A stretch of 64,000 bases of DNA from Blumeriella jaapii (taxonomy: Eukaryota; Ascomycota; Leotiomycetes; Helotiales; Drepanopezizaceae), in NCBI GenBank assembly GCA_009599575.1, contig VWND01000076.1:1736001-1800000 (forward strand). The letters are read 5' to 3'. Every line of letters begins with the position of its first letter. Within the stretch, counting starts at the first letter, position 1. The position numbers and the translations under genes were made by a program. Of this stretch, positions 1-11,432 are shown one piece after another. The notes under the pieces were generated by a model. It was given only the letters and a program-made list of their open reading frames with translations, was not told the origin of the DNA and did no database searches.

Positions 1-1189
1 TCCGCCATGAATGTAGCTGTTCGTGTTGTCAGATGCGGCTCCTATTGTGAGAGAAAGGCAATGGCTTACATCAAGAAGAGCCCCCGCTCTTTTCGAATTG
101 CGTTTCCTCCAAAGTGATGGTAGACCGTCAGTCTTTGTAGGTGATGATCCCCGTAGCGGAAGTCTTCTTGGACGATGACTTTGTCGACACCGATCTTCTC
201 TCCGACGAGGGTCATTTTAAGAGAATTGATTTCGGGTGTTCGATTTTATCAAGCAGCTTGTACCACGCGTAGGTGAGATGCTGTAATCGGGTGATCGAAG
301 AGCTGCGCCCACAGTACAAGAGGGGCAGAGCAACACCAAACACGGCAAAAATGACAAATTTTCTTAGCAAAGAAACACTATCAAAGGCGCGTTTATGATT
401 TGTGCTCCGACATCTGATACCAAAAAAACCGAAAATAAAGGCAACGAAACTTTAGATCTTGTCCAAATCAATTTTTTCTTTCAGATAAACGCATCTACCA
501 ATGAAAACGAATTTTGTTACCGATTACACCTCGCGATCCGTGAGACACAGGAATTTTTTGCTGGGGCAGCTTTGCGTTTGAGATGCATGTTAGCACATTC
601 ACAGCTTGATTTGACGTATATATTGTATTAATGAATTCAGAATCCCAACAGCTTTTCAAATCTCGCTGTCATGTTTAACGTGCATTTTGATGGTCGCCGA
701 TCCGCCGATAGGCAGCGCCTGTATATGCTGAATGTACTGTATATACTGTACATTTAATACATATATTGCATACCATGCAAATTGTGTATATAACATATTA
801 TACGTACCGTACATCTTGCACATATTATAATGTACATACTATACATATTGCACATATTGCACATATTGTGTATATTATACATACTGTACATATTGTGTAC
901 AGTATCATTGATGATCACGTGATGGCATACCGAAGCGTGATCGCACGTCGACTTACAGTAGAATAGAAGACACCCCAATTTACAGTACAGTCAGTACATA
1001 CATACAGTCGAAACGAGACCAGTCTGACCTCCACCGTACAGTACTGTACCTTCACGACACATAGCTGACGAGTTAGGTCTACAATTTGTTGGTTTCACAC
1101 AGTCGACATGCATGCTATGCTTACAGGCTCGGCCACAGGATCCCTTGGGGCCTCACGGTGCTCCTGCTACTGTGCAGAGTTACACTGAA
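1..1189. other. Intergenic, AT-rich, with microsatellite
   Basis: No recognisable gene was found here. From about 730 to 910 the sequence is a degenerate mixture of TACAT, CATATTG and TATAC units, so the short open frames over it on both strands are repeat translations. Near 1030-1050 there is a first copy of the TACAGTAC/GTACTGTA motif that recurs through the left half of the window. Confidence 0.6.
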
Positions 1190-1997
1190 GGCCAATCACC
1201 GCGCATCTGCAATGGACCATGAAGCCGGCATTATTACAGTGTATATCGCCTTCGAGAACGGAATCCAAGCTACGCATGTCTGGCTATTGGAGCTCATGGG
1301 ATTAGGTTCGCATGTTCGACGTACAGTACCAGCGGTCTTAATCCAGACCGGCAGCAGTCTGCTTCGCATTACTACCATTGCATTGTCACGACAGAAAACG
1401 TTCAGCATTTGGCGCTCCGCGATTTCACTTCCAATGAATCCATTGAGGACTGGGGCGGACAAGGCATCAACGAGTTGCTGATTTCTCCCTACCGAGAGGG
1501 GGAGCTATATACACTCCTTCTATTGTACTGCTTCTTCTCAGCGAGCATGGCCAAGAACCCGGATAAAGGATGGAATCGCTTCATCTCCGTCGAGGAGCTC
1601 ATGCAACCATTTACAAGCCTGGATCCAGATCTCCAGGCCCTGTTCAAGAACTCCACCGACACCAAGCCATGGAGATTGCTTGTTCATCAACCACCCCCTA
1701 CTGTACGTGCGCAATGGCCGAACGTGCATTCTCGGCGACGCCGCTCAGAAGGGCCTGTACGTTTCCGAGCAAGTGCGGAAGCCAAGAGTGACCCGAGTCC
1801 AGGCAGCCGGTGCGAGAGTCAGGGAGAACATCAACAAGCGGATAGGTTCTCCAGTACTGTACTGTACTGTGCAGATAACACCAGGCCGTCCGGGGTACAA
1901 GGTCACGGACGAGTCGGGGAAGTCGACCATGGAAGAGACGAACGAGCATGACATGTATGCTGATGGCGCAAGAAAGGCTGCTGGCATTCACGTTTGA
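1190..1997 (+). pseudogene. Decayed FAD-dependent monooxygenase (salicylate-hydroxylase-like), C-terminal part
   Basis: Three frame-shifted segments together resemble the C-terminal two thirds of fungal FAD-binding (PF01494-type) monooxygenases that hydroxylate small aromatics. Segment one (about 1212-1330) reads FENGIQAT and GSHVRRTV. Segment two (about 1370-1700) reads CIVTTENV, ESIEDWGGQGINELL, SPYREGELY, SLDPDLQALF and TKPWRLLVHQP. Segment three (about 1695-1997) reads RTCILGDAAQ, VRKPRVTRVQAAGAR and a stop at 1995-1997. The frame changes near 1340-1370 and again in a C-run near 1693-1700. The stretch that normally follows GDAA (the HPMLPDQSQG-type FAD-contact motif and about 30 residues) is missing, and no GxGxxG N-terminus is found upstream, where the DNA is microsatellite. 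These are family-level similarities judged by eye. It lies 455 bp upstream of a Zn2Cys6 regulator in the same orientation, so it may be the remnant of a regulator/enzyme pair. Confidence 0.75.
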
Positions 1998-2452
1998 ACG
2001 GGCTAGATTTGAGTCTTGTCAACGAGACGTCTATCTCCTGGAGACTCGATTCCAACTGTGCGTACAGTATCACATACTACAACAGTACTGTACAGTCTTT
2101 CGGTCATGAGGCAAGCCCACCCCCACAGCGATCAAGGGGTCCGCCGTCTGTCGGGTAACGGGCATCTTGTACATCGTCCCGTGCCTCTATCTACAGTACA
2201 GTACTGTACAGTATTTTATCTCGGACAGAAATGCGCCCGAGTCGACAAATCGTGATCTTGCGTTTACCAAGGCGTGTAGGATTTCCCGCCTTCACGTCAC
2301 GGACACGGCGGCTATTACCGCTCCTTGCCTACCGGCCTCACAATCCCACATCAACGACCTGCCAGGAAGGCCATCCGTGAGGATTCCCGCACCAAGATGC
2401 CCCGTACTTAAGGAACTCGTCAGTCTCGGAGCTCTCGAAGAGCAATCCTGGA
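1998..2452. other. Intergenic region upstream of the Zn2Cys6 gene
   Basis: No gene was recognised. It contains clustered TACAGTACTGTA-type palindromes (about 2060-2090 and 2190-2215) immediately upstream of the regulator and is the presumed promoter. Confidence 0.5.
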
Positions 2453-4789
2453 ATGTCTGCCGAACGCCCAGCAAAGCGTACCCGGCAGGCCTGTGAGCCG
2501 TGCCGGTGAGCGCATCCGTCTCCGTGTCCTCTCCGTGTTGCCGGAAGCTCATTCATTCATGTAAACAGACGCAAGAAATCCAGGTGCCCCGGTGAGAAGC
2601 CCCTATGCTCCCATTGCGCCCGGCTGCACCAGAACTGCTACTACGCCGATGAACGCGGAGACCAGGAGCGCTCGACCACGCCGACGCCCCAGAGGCAGAG
2701 ACGGTTGACGAGCGCATCCGTTACGCCCACCGATGCGGCGGGATTGGTACGTTGGCTGCGCGTCGTGGACAGGGCCGCCTGCTGATGGATCGCTTGAACA
2801 GGAAGATCGACTGAGACTTGTCGAGTGTCGGCTCGGGGAAGTGTTGGCGAACCAGAAAAGTCTGGCTAACAGCGCTCCGATGCACTTACCAGAACCTCCT
2901 CGGACGGCGGTTGAGAACGCTCCCTCAAGCCCGCGACGAGTTTCTGACGCGTAAGATCTCTCTAAATCTCCCAAGCCTTCTTCAGGCCCTGGTTCTAATA
3001 CCTAACAGCGCATCATATCCTTCGTGGGACGTCGTTCTTGGAGCTGCCGAGGCATATCTGCAGTACTGTGACTGTCAGCCGCTCCCGCTTTTCCAACGGT
3101 CCTCTTTTCTGCAGACACTAAGCGATCGCCAGCCTGAGGTCATCTACTCTGTGCTTGCTCTAGCTCTGCGATTCACGGACACGCCTAACTGTCGTAGCAG
3201 TCAAGGGAGGTTCATCAGCGGATATGTTGAAGCTGCGAGAACCATTAACTCCCGGAAAGTAATTGACGGGGCTGTAGAACTTTCGACGATCCAGTCGCTA
3301 TGTATCTTGACACTCGTCGAGTTCGCAGGTATGTACTCACTTCCGGTCCTTGGAAAGCTGGCTCACATGTTCAGATGGACACACAAAGCGTGCAAGCATT
3401 CACAGCAGCCAGGCCATGAGCCTCGCGCACAATGCCGGTCTAACCACCGAGTGTCCATCCGCACTTCCTGCACGAGAGAAAGAAGAGCGTCGAAGATGCT
3501 TCTGGAGTCTCTTTCTACTCAAACGCCTTCATGGCGCCGACTTCATGATTTTGGATTTCTCAGCCGAGGATGATTTCCCTTGGTATCCCGAGACCACGGG
3601 AGACCCATCCTCCCCTTCAAATCACACAAGTCCGGCTGCTCACATCCAGAATGACGGCCTGGGACCAGATAAAGGGATCGTTGCTTACGCTATCCAATTG
3701 AGTGAGGTGTGGTTCAAGACCACCAGATATGCTCGCCGGCGCGGAAAGCCCAGTAGCCTTCCACCTTGGTCCTCACAGTCCGAATACGCGACCATTCTCG
3801 CCAACCAGATGGACTTCGAAACCCGGATGCCTTACGTACATCGCTTCAAACCTGCGAAATTCTCACTGCGTACTGTTGAACATCTGAATTCAAATCGTGA
3901 CTACTGGGGTCCGTGGCTATTCGTACAATTTGTGTACCATACCAACGTCTGTTTAATAAACCATCCATTGCTAATCTCGCTGCGCCTACGAGACTTCAAA
4001 TGCGTCATTCCAGAGATCTTCCTCCAGCATAGAGCGGATCTCATCTCTTCGCATGCTTCTTGGATCATCAATCTGATGGACATGGTGGAAGCCAAGTCGT
4101 TCAAAGTTACCGACCCGTTTCTGGGTCATTGTGTTGCGATTGTTGCTACCATCTATCTGCAGGAGAGCTTTTCAGAGGATCCCGGCACGCGAAGCGAGAA
4201 GCAGGACAACTTCGACAAATGTTTGAAGTTCATTCGTGGCTTTGGTGAGCAGTGGCCTCATCTTGGACGCATTGTGAGTTACCCCCCACCAATCCATCGA
4301 GCATAGCAGCTGACCAGACAGGCAAACAAGTTGCAGAAGCTGGCCGAAACCGTCTCATCGACGTACGTGGCCAGCGAAGAGCCTACTCGCCAAAACCGAA
4401 AGCTCTTGATAGACCTGGGACAGTTCTTCGAGGTACTGGAGTATTCCGCCTCGAGCGAACTGCCCGGCTCATCCAGGCAGCTCTTCGGCCCGTCCTTACA
4501 CTCCAGCCTCGGCGGTGCAAGAAAGGAGATCGCGCAAACGTCGGTGCTTCCCCAGCCTACGAGAGTCGAGCGACAAGAATTTGGGAACTCGACACCGAAC
4601 GCGACGCACGACTTCGATGCATTGGACAATTCAGGCTTTGTCCCGGCCGGCCCGTTGTCCGTGGCGACAGCGCCACTCGTGTACTCGGACGACGAGTTGG
4701 CTGTGCTAGCCGAGAGCTTCTTCCATCAGAGGAATGAATTTGACGGCAACGCCATGTGGTGGAACTCGATGAACGTGGAGGCACCGTAA
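2453..4789 (+). CDS. Zn2Cys6 fungal transcription factor with middle homology domain
   Basis: Predicted nuclear DNA-binding regulator of about 688 residues. Exons by splice sites and phase: 2453-2505, 2569-2746, 2802-2950, 3009-3328, 3375-4273, 4322-4789. The first intron splits the zinc cluster. After splicing it reads C-EP-C-RRKKSR-C-PGEKPL-C-SH-C-ARLHQN-C, a perfect CX2CX6CX6CX2CX6C binuclear cluster at about residues 13-39. A short coiled-coil-like linker (EDRLRLVECRLGEVLANQ) follows. The fungal_trans region carries AAEAYLQYC, a helix VIYSVLALALRF and the hallmark DGHTKRASIHSS followed by EERRRCFWSLFLLKRLHG. The C-terminal tail is acidic and ends DGNAMWWNSMNVEAP. The target is unknown. 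The decayed monooxygenase just upstream hints at a former aromatic-catabolic or secondary-metabolic locus, which is inference only. The start was chosen because it directly precedes the cluster (MSAERPAKRTRQACEPC). Confidence 0.9.
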
Positions 4790-6239
4790 GCACTCGCAAG
4801 GCTGACGTGAAGCGACAACCACGTCCAGATGCTGTCAGGCCTCGAGATCCCGAAGAGCTTCAAAAACAGAAGTTTGACAGGAGTGGTCACTTGGGCGTGT
4901 CGAGCGGCTTCTGCCACTGCGAGTGGCCCAAGGTCTCGAAGCTTGAGCGGAGGTCAATACTCGATCCCGCATGCCAACACGGCTTCCATATGAGCACCCA
5001 CTGCGGCTGATCTCATCATCTGGATCTCCCAGGCCGTCCTGACGAGACGTCTGTGGTGCTCGACGCAGATTCTGGACGCCAGCCCGGACTCCCACCATTT
5101 CTTTCTTCACCATTCCATGACCGCTTTTCTTCTCTCTGGCTTTCCTTTCGCACGCGGTTCTTCCTCCGTCAGATTGAAGTTTTGATACCCCCCCCCCCCT
5201 CTTCCACGCCCGCACATTGCATTCTTGGTCTAGGGTAGATAGAAGGATTGCACGTCGCGATCTTACTCGACCGAGCCGTTCGGGACCTCCGCACGACACA
5301 CATCCACACACACACACACACATGGCGGCGAGGCTCCATCAGCCACACCCGACATTCTCGGCGCAGGAGTTACTGTACGTATGTACATGCTCTGCTTTAC
5401 AGTACATGCCCTGCTATACAATACTGTACATAGCGCAAGGTGCCTGCTTCCTGTACACAATACCACCCAACTGCCGTTCTCACCGCATCTACCTACCCAC
5501 CCACCCACCTACGTACCGATCAATCGATCGATCGATCTCATGGCGTGCCTTCTATATTCTCCCCCCCCCTCCTCCCCTCGCGATGCGATCCTCGTGTTTC
5601 GCCAGATACGGGTATCTCGTGTTTTTGGTTTTGGTTTTGGTTTTGGTTTTGGTTGAAGATGGATGGATGGATGGCTGGCATGTCTGTTATCACTTGTGTT
5701 TGTGCTGTGCTTGCTGTGTTTGTGCTGTGCTGTGCTGTGCTGTGCTTGCTGTGCTTGCTATGCTGTGCTGTGCTGTGCACAGGAGCAGGAGCAGGAGTTT
5801 ACCTAGATAGCTGTCTAGGTACCTTACCTACCTACCTATCTTAGGTAGACAGAATCCACGACGTCGGATACGGGCAAGCAAGCAAGCAGGCAGGCAGGCA
5901 AGCAAGTACATTTTCATGTGTATTTCTTTCCATTCGTTCTATTTCATGCCTAATAACTCATCTCATCTCGTCTCGTCTCATGTCATCTCATCTCATCTCA
6001 TGTCATGTCATGTGCTGCGTGGCATATCTATCGATCTGCTACATCCACACACACTTATCCACACACACACACACACATATACACACTAGCTATGCAGAAT
6101 AAAACATTTTCCTATATGTACCCGCTCTCATTAGGTAAGTTCTTCTTCTCAAGTACCGCTGCCGGACATCGCTATATACTTTCCTTTCCCACGGCCACCA
6201 CCACTATATACTTCCCCCGCCCGATCGCCTTCACGGCAT
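4790..6239. repeat. Convergent intergenic region rich in simple repeats
   Basis: This lies between the 3' ends of the regulator (plus) and the TBC gene (minus). It has no recognisable coding sequence. It holds (CA)n at about 5300-5322, TACAGTAC-type motifs at about 5370-5440, (GGTTTT)n at about 5621-5655, (TGTGC)n at about 5700-5780, (CAAG)/(CAGG)n at about 5874-5905, (CTCAT)n at about 5955-6010 and (AC)n at about 6045-6077. Any open frame here is repeat translation. Confidence 0.7.
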
Positions 6240-8451
6240 CTACGCCTTCCCCGCCCCCCGCACAGCACGCATCCAGGCCTCCTCGCTCAGACCCGTCACG
6301 CCCGTCCGCACAATCTCCACCACCTCCTCGCGGCTCGCGGCCCCAAACAGCTTGACCTCCAGCTCGGTGAGGAAGGCGACGGCGGCGCGCACGAGCGTGG
6401 CGTCGCCCTCGAAGACCATGACGTCCCAGAGGCGCGTCGCGTGGTCGAGCGAGAGGACGCCCGTGAACAGGGACGTGAACATGGGGCCGAGGTAGGTCGC
6501 GAAGTCCGCCTCGGACGCGTGCAGCGCGGCGAGGTGCTGCGCCAGGCGCGGCGATTTGAGGTGGAGCGTCGAGGTGAGGAGGGCGTAGGTGCGCGTGATG
6601 GCGCCCGCGTCGCCCGTGTGGAAGGAGAGCGCGAGCGGCCGGTTGAGGAGGTTGGCGAGCGCGCGGAACGACGCGGCCGGCGTCGGCAGGTTGAGGAGGA
6701 GGAGCGCGGCCGTCGTCTGGGGCGGGGGTTAGCCGGCGTCCCGTCGCGGGAAGGGGGGCGAGGGGGGGGAGACTCACAGCGGTGCCGAGCACGTAACCCA
6801 CATCACTGCGATACATGGCGTAGGCCTTCAACACGTCCCGCAACGCGCCGTGGAGGGGACCGTCGGGCTGGAAGATGCGGAGCTCGGGATAGGTGGCCTG
6901 GACGTCGCGCTCGAGGGCGTCGAGCCACAGCTTCTTCCCCTCCTCGTCCGGGCTCAGCTGGCGGCCGCTGCGGATGGTGCCCTCCAGCGCCTGGGCCCGG
7001 CGGAGGGCCGCGGCGTAGGAGGCGTCGGACAGGCCGAGCGGGTTGCCGATGGCTCTCGCCCACACGGCGCCCCGGCTCCGGGGCGCGATGCCCCGCCACC
7101 AGAGCTCGCGGGTGCGCTTCTGACGCGTCACCTCGTCCCAGTGGGGCAGGACGTGCTCCTCCCAGATGCGCAGGAGGGAGCTGGCCGTGTCGTCGCGGCA
7201 GGTCGTCTGCTGCTGGGCCCGCGCGTCCTTCTGCTGCTCGGCGCGCCGGGCCGCGGCCATCATCTGGCGGTACTCCTTGAGGTGCCGCTTCTCCTCGGCC
7301 GGGTTCTTGGGCGGGAGCCACGAGGGACGGGTCCGGGAGAGCACGGCCTCCTTCTCCTTGGAGATGGGCAGCGGGTCGATCATGATGTCGGTCCGGCGCA
7401 GCGGCGGCAGCTCGGCGAGCGCGGACTTGACGCGCGGCTTCTCGGCCGCCTTGCGACTCGGGGTGGTGAAGCTCCGGCGCGCGCGCGGGTGGTTCGCCTC
7501 ATCCTCGGCATGGGCTTCCAAGGCCTCCGTCAGGGCTTGCGCTTCCGCGCTGAGCTCCGAATGGGCCGCCGTCCAGCTCTTGGCGCGGCCGTTCGGGTAC
7601 GACGAGGCCTGACTCGGCCCGCCGGGCCCCGGGAGCGGGTGGGGGGACCGCAACTCCCCTTGCTCGGCCGGTCGCGGCGAGGTGCCGTTGCCGACGCTCC
7701 GCACCTTCTCCTTGGGGCGCGGGCGCGCCCGCGGGTCGGGGCTCGTGGCCGTGGCGGCCGGCATGCTCTTCATCCGCTCCAACCGGGGGCGCGGCGACAT
7801 GGGCACGTTCTCCAGGAAGCACTCGTCGGGCACGTCGTCCCCATCGTCCTCGTCGCACTCGAGCTCCAGCTGCTGGGCCGTCTTCCGCTCGCGGGTCGCC
7901 TGCCAGCTGCCGCGGCGCGCCTTCCCGGCCGCACTCAGGCTCGAGCTCCGCATCAGGCCCGGGCTCGCGGCGGGCTTCCGCTCCCCGGCCGGGCCGGCGC
8001 GGGCGCTGGGCCCCGTCAGGCGGCGCCCCCCGCTGCGGACGGGCAGCAGGCCCAGGTGGCTGGTGGCGCCGCGGATCTGGCCGCGCAGGCTCGGGTACTG
8101 CGGGCGCGGCTTCGCGGCCGTCAGCTCGCGGGGGGCGCGGCGGTCGGGCCCGGCGCGGGCGGCCCCCGCGTAGGGGCTGCTCGCGCGCTTGACGGCGCAG
8201 GCGGCCAGCTCGACGTCGGCGCGGGCCTCGTCGTCCAGGCCGATGTCCTCGAAGTGGGCGACGTCGGAGAGGATGCTGTTGTCGGACTGGTAGGAGGAGT
8301 GGAAGGACGACGACTTGGACGACTTGGAGCCCCAGAGGTCGGGCGGCGAGCCCGGCACCGACCCGGGGAGGGCGAGGCCGCCGGCATGGTCGTGGCAGGT
8401 CATCGCATCTTCGGAGAGGGGCGTCGCCGCGTCGATGAGGGCTCTCTGCAC
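6240..8451 (-). CDS. TBC-domain (Rab-GAP fold) protein, finger residues absent
   Basis: Predicted protein of about 716 residues in two exons, 8451-6778 and 6716-6240 (61-nt intron 6717-6777, donor GTGAGT). The first 400 residues are Ser/Arg/Pro-rich and disordered-looking. The C-terminal third is a TBC domain: HVLPHWDEV, ELWWRGIAPRSRGAVW (the RxxxW-type motif), YPELRIFQPDGPLH, VLKAYAMYRSDVGYVLGT, ALANLLNRPLALSF, and LDHATRLWDVMVFEGD. TBC proteins accelerate GTP hydrolysis by Rab GTPases at endomembranes through an arginine finger (IxxDxxR) and a glutamine finger (YxQ). Here those positions read LERDVQATYP and YVLG, so neither finger is visible. From memory, related fungal proteins also lack the Q finger, so this may be a family trait rather than decay. 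The gene is strikingly GC-rich at third positions, which opens long false frames on the other strand. The start at 8451 is the first ATG of the frame; ATG about 15 codons downstream is also possible. Confidence 0.88.
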
Positions 8452-9300
8452 GGAAGCTATCGTGGCGGTGGGCGCGGGCGGCGGGGTGGCTCGGGTCGGG
8501 TCGTGGTCTTCTGCTCTTTTCTCTTGCTCTCGTCGGTGTGCGTTCGCGCGGCGAGCAACGAGCAGCGAGCGGCGAGCGTCGAGTGTCGTCGGGGCAGGTT
8601 GGAACGACTCTCACGCGCGGACGGGACGCTGCGATGCGGGGTCCGCGCGAGATGTGAGACGCGCGAGCGAAGAAGGCCGTTTGGGATTGAGGATGGGATC
8701 GTGGCCGTGTGTGGGCGTGTACGGATGTCGCTGCGATGGGGACCCGAGAGCGCGGTCTTCGACGTGGCGTCGTGGATAGAGTGGTGGTGGGTGGTGCTGT
8801 GGTGGTTGTCGTCGTTGCACCGCCCTGTCGATGTCGAGGAGGGATGGATGGAGGGCGACCGGACCGTCGTCGGTATGAATACACGGGCTGAGGATAGAGT
8901 GCGTGGTGCTGCCGAAGCTGTGTGTCGATGTCGATGTCGATGTCGATGTCGAGGTCAAGTGGAGGTGGAGGTGGAGGTTGAGTCGAGTCGAGTTGAGTCG
9001 AGTCGAGTCGAGTCGGGTCGAGGGGGGACCGGACCAGAGGGGGAGACCCGCACGGCGTTGGGGCGGACCAGAAACGAAAACGACATCGCCGCGGCGACGC
9101 GCGACATGGATCTGGCGGCCTGGACTCGTCGCCCGCCCGGCCTGGACTGGCGACGACTCGCCCGGTGGGGCTCGTCGCCTCGGCCTCAGGGGCGTCGACG
9201 GCGTTGGGGGCCCTTTCTGGAGATTGCGGCGCTGGGGCGCGAAACTCTGTATTGACTCTCGCGACGACGGCGTGCTGTGAATCCATCCATCATCCATCCA
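8452..9300. repeat. Promoter-side region of the TBC gene with hexamer and pentamer repeats
   Basis: Presumed 5' flank of the TBC gene. It holds a (GTCGAT)n tract at about 8925-8955, (GGAGGT)n at about 8960-8977 and (GAGTC)n at about 8979-9017. No gene was recognised. The long open frames on both strands derive from the GC-rich composition and the repeats. Confidence 0.6.
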
Positions 9301-9429
9301 GGACGGGCCGTCGAGCCCATTTCCGCGTGTCCCCGTGTGATCACGATCGTCGTGGCATCTACGCTTCTACGCATCGACGCATCCATCAAGGCGTCCGAGA
9401 GCGTTTCCCTCTGTCTGTACTGTACAGTA

Positions 9430-9612
9430 CTGCACCGTACCTACTGTATGTATGTCTGTATATACAGTATGTATATGTATGTATGTATATGTATGTATGT
9501 ATATGTATGTATGTATATACAGTATGTACACATATATACACTATGTATATACAGTATGTACACATATATACACTATGTACATACATACATACCTACTTAC
9601 AGAATACAGTAC
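9430..9612. repeat. TATG/TACA microsatellite
   Basis: Alternating TATGTA and TATACAG units with two near-identical 30-bp blocks (around 9515-9580). Translated frames are Met/Tyr/Ile/Cys repeats and are not genes. Confidence 0.9.
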
Positions 9613-9944
9613 CTACCCACCCATCCCCCCATCCCCCCACCCACCAATATCCGCCGCCGTCGATGGCCGCGCGCGCCGAACGAATTGCAGCCCCCATCAC
9701 GGCCCCTATTCCGTGCTTGTTGACACTCGCCTCGTCCGCATGCAGCCTCTGGGCCCGGGCCGGACTTCAGCCGGCGCGTCGCGGGCTCGCGGATGCCGAT
9801 CGGACCTGCGCGCGAATACGAGGGGTGGCAGGTACACGTCACGTGTGTTGTGTCACGTGTGAGTCACATGCGGACGTCGAGTGTCGAGGGAACACACGGC
9901 CGAGAGAATCCTGGCTTTTTACATACTAAACATACAGTGCTGAA

Positions 9945-10083
9945 CATACTGAACATACTGAACATACCGTACATACTGAACATACCGAACATACTGTACA
10001 TACCGTACATACCGTACATACCGTACATACCGTACATACCGTACATACCGTACATACCGTACATACCGTACATACCGTACTGT
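9945..10083. repeat. Tandem 10-bp repeat CCGTACATAC, about ten units
   Basis: Units of CCGTACATAC run almost perfectly from about 9985 to 10082. They are preceded by degenerate ACATACTGAA units. The translated frames are repetitive and are not interpreted as genes. Confidence 0.92.
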
Positions 10084-10372
10084 CGCTTCGATCCAACACG
10101 GTCAGATAATCGATCCTACAGTACTATACGCCGACAGTGCCAAGGTGCAGGGCGGCCTTCCTGGTCTGCGCTTCCTCGACTCGCCCTGCGTGCCAGCCCC
10201 GTCAGCCGCATGGATACGGTGCAGTACAGTACAGTAATATAGCACAGTTCATATAGCACATACAGTACGTACTGTACACACATACAGCACATACAGCACA
10301 TACAGTACATACAGTACATACCACGTATCGCACGCGGAAGAGCCTTTCCGCCAGCCATCGCCTCGTGAAATG

Positions 10373-10414
<42 letters not shown>

Positions 10415-11330
10415 TCGGAACCTTCCCCGGCCTCGCGTCGCCCACCCTGACCGGGACGCATCAAAGCTTAGCACGCACGCATCAGACCCGGAGGGTCCAA
10501 AGCCTATTGTATGTACTGTAAGTGAGATCAATCCGAAGCATCCGGCGCCCGGACGGACGGTCGGGGAACGGATCGGAGGAGGTGTCCAGAGCGGGACATC
10601 GACGACGACGCCGTGACGCGTGCGGAAGGGATGCCACACTCGGGAGACGCGGAAGGCCGGAGGGTTGTGGTGGGTGGGTGTGTGGGTGTCCGCAGCTGAT
10701 ACTGGCGGAGGCCTGGAGATGGGACTGTCAGCATGGCCACAGTCCCAGGGTTCCCTGATGTCCAGTCCAGAAGATCTGATGGTGAGGTTGGCGCGCTCTT
10801 GAGGGCTTGCGGGGGTTGTTGGTGTCCGTATGGAGGCCAAGGTACTGACTGTATGAGGTACAGTTCTGTACGTTGTGTACTGTACTGTACCTTTACTGTA
10901 CAGATACAAATACCCCAGTGGTATCACGTGAAAATCAAGTGATAGCTATAACTATGTCACGTGTTATCGCACTCGCGTGCGCAAACCACCACCCATATTT
11001 CGCACTCGCACACCTAGTAGAAAGACACACAGATTTCAACCCGATTTCAAGACCCGTCTTTACCATCTCACCAACCGGTGATACCCACAGTACCCGTTTT
11101 GGGACGGCAGAATGCAAGTTACAGTCAGTACTGTACGTGTGCATGTACAGTACTGTACAGTATTGTACTGTACTGTACTGTACATACAGACAGACAGCAG
11201 GTGGAGGGCGGTGACATATACTACTGTACCTTGATATACTGTACCTTGGCCCCTCTCTCGTTCGACTATCCCACTTCATGAGAAAACAGCCATTTCCTGC
11301 TGCGTTTATCACAGTTTCCAGAACTGCCAG
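10084..11330. other. Intergenic region with mixed short repeats, no gene recognised
   Basis: Contains ACATACAGC/ACATACAGT units (about 10255-10325), a perfect (AGCC)n tract (about 10371-10412) and several TACAGTAC/GTACTGTA clusters (about 10215-10235, 10860-10900, 11120-11190). The open frames in this stretch have composition set by the repeats and show no family motif. Confidence 0.6.
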
Positions 11331-11432
11331 AACATCCAGAACCCAGAACATCCAGAACCTCCAGAACTTCCAGAACATCCAGAACGTCCAGAACCCAGAA
11401 CATCCAGAACCCAGAGCATCCAGAAAACCTCT
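11325..11432. repeat. Imperfect tandem CCAGAACAT/CCAGAACC repeat
   Basis: About a dozen copies of a 9-10-bp unit, CCAGAAC followed by AT, CT, TT, GT or C. The unit can be read as a Pro/Glu/His/Asn-type repeat on one strand and a Phe/Trp/Leu repeat on the other, but no flanking gene supports translation. Confidence 0.85.

Noticed and set aside
66..215. Short minus-strand frame of 49 codons (MTLVGEKIGVDKVIVQEDFR...)
   Set aside because: It looks faintly protein-like, but no family was recognised, no splice partner is visible and it lies at the window edge. It could be the exon of a gene outside the window.
766..978. Paired open frames at 766-966 (plus) and 754-978 (minus)
   Set aside because: Both are translations of a TACAT/CATATTG microsatellite.
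6850..9286. Very long open frames opposite and beside the TBC gene (801 aa plus strand, 595 aa minus strand)
   Set aside because: They arise because the TBC gene and its flank are extremely GC-rich and few stops occur by chance. Only the minus-strand frame with the TBC motifs and a proper intron is coherent.
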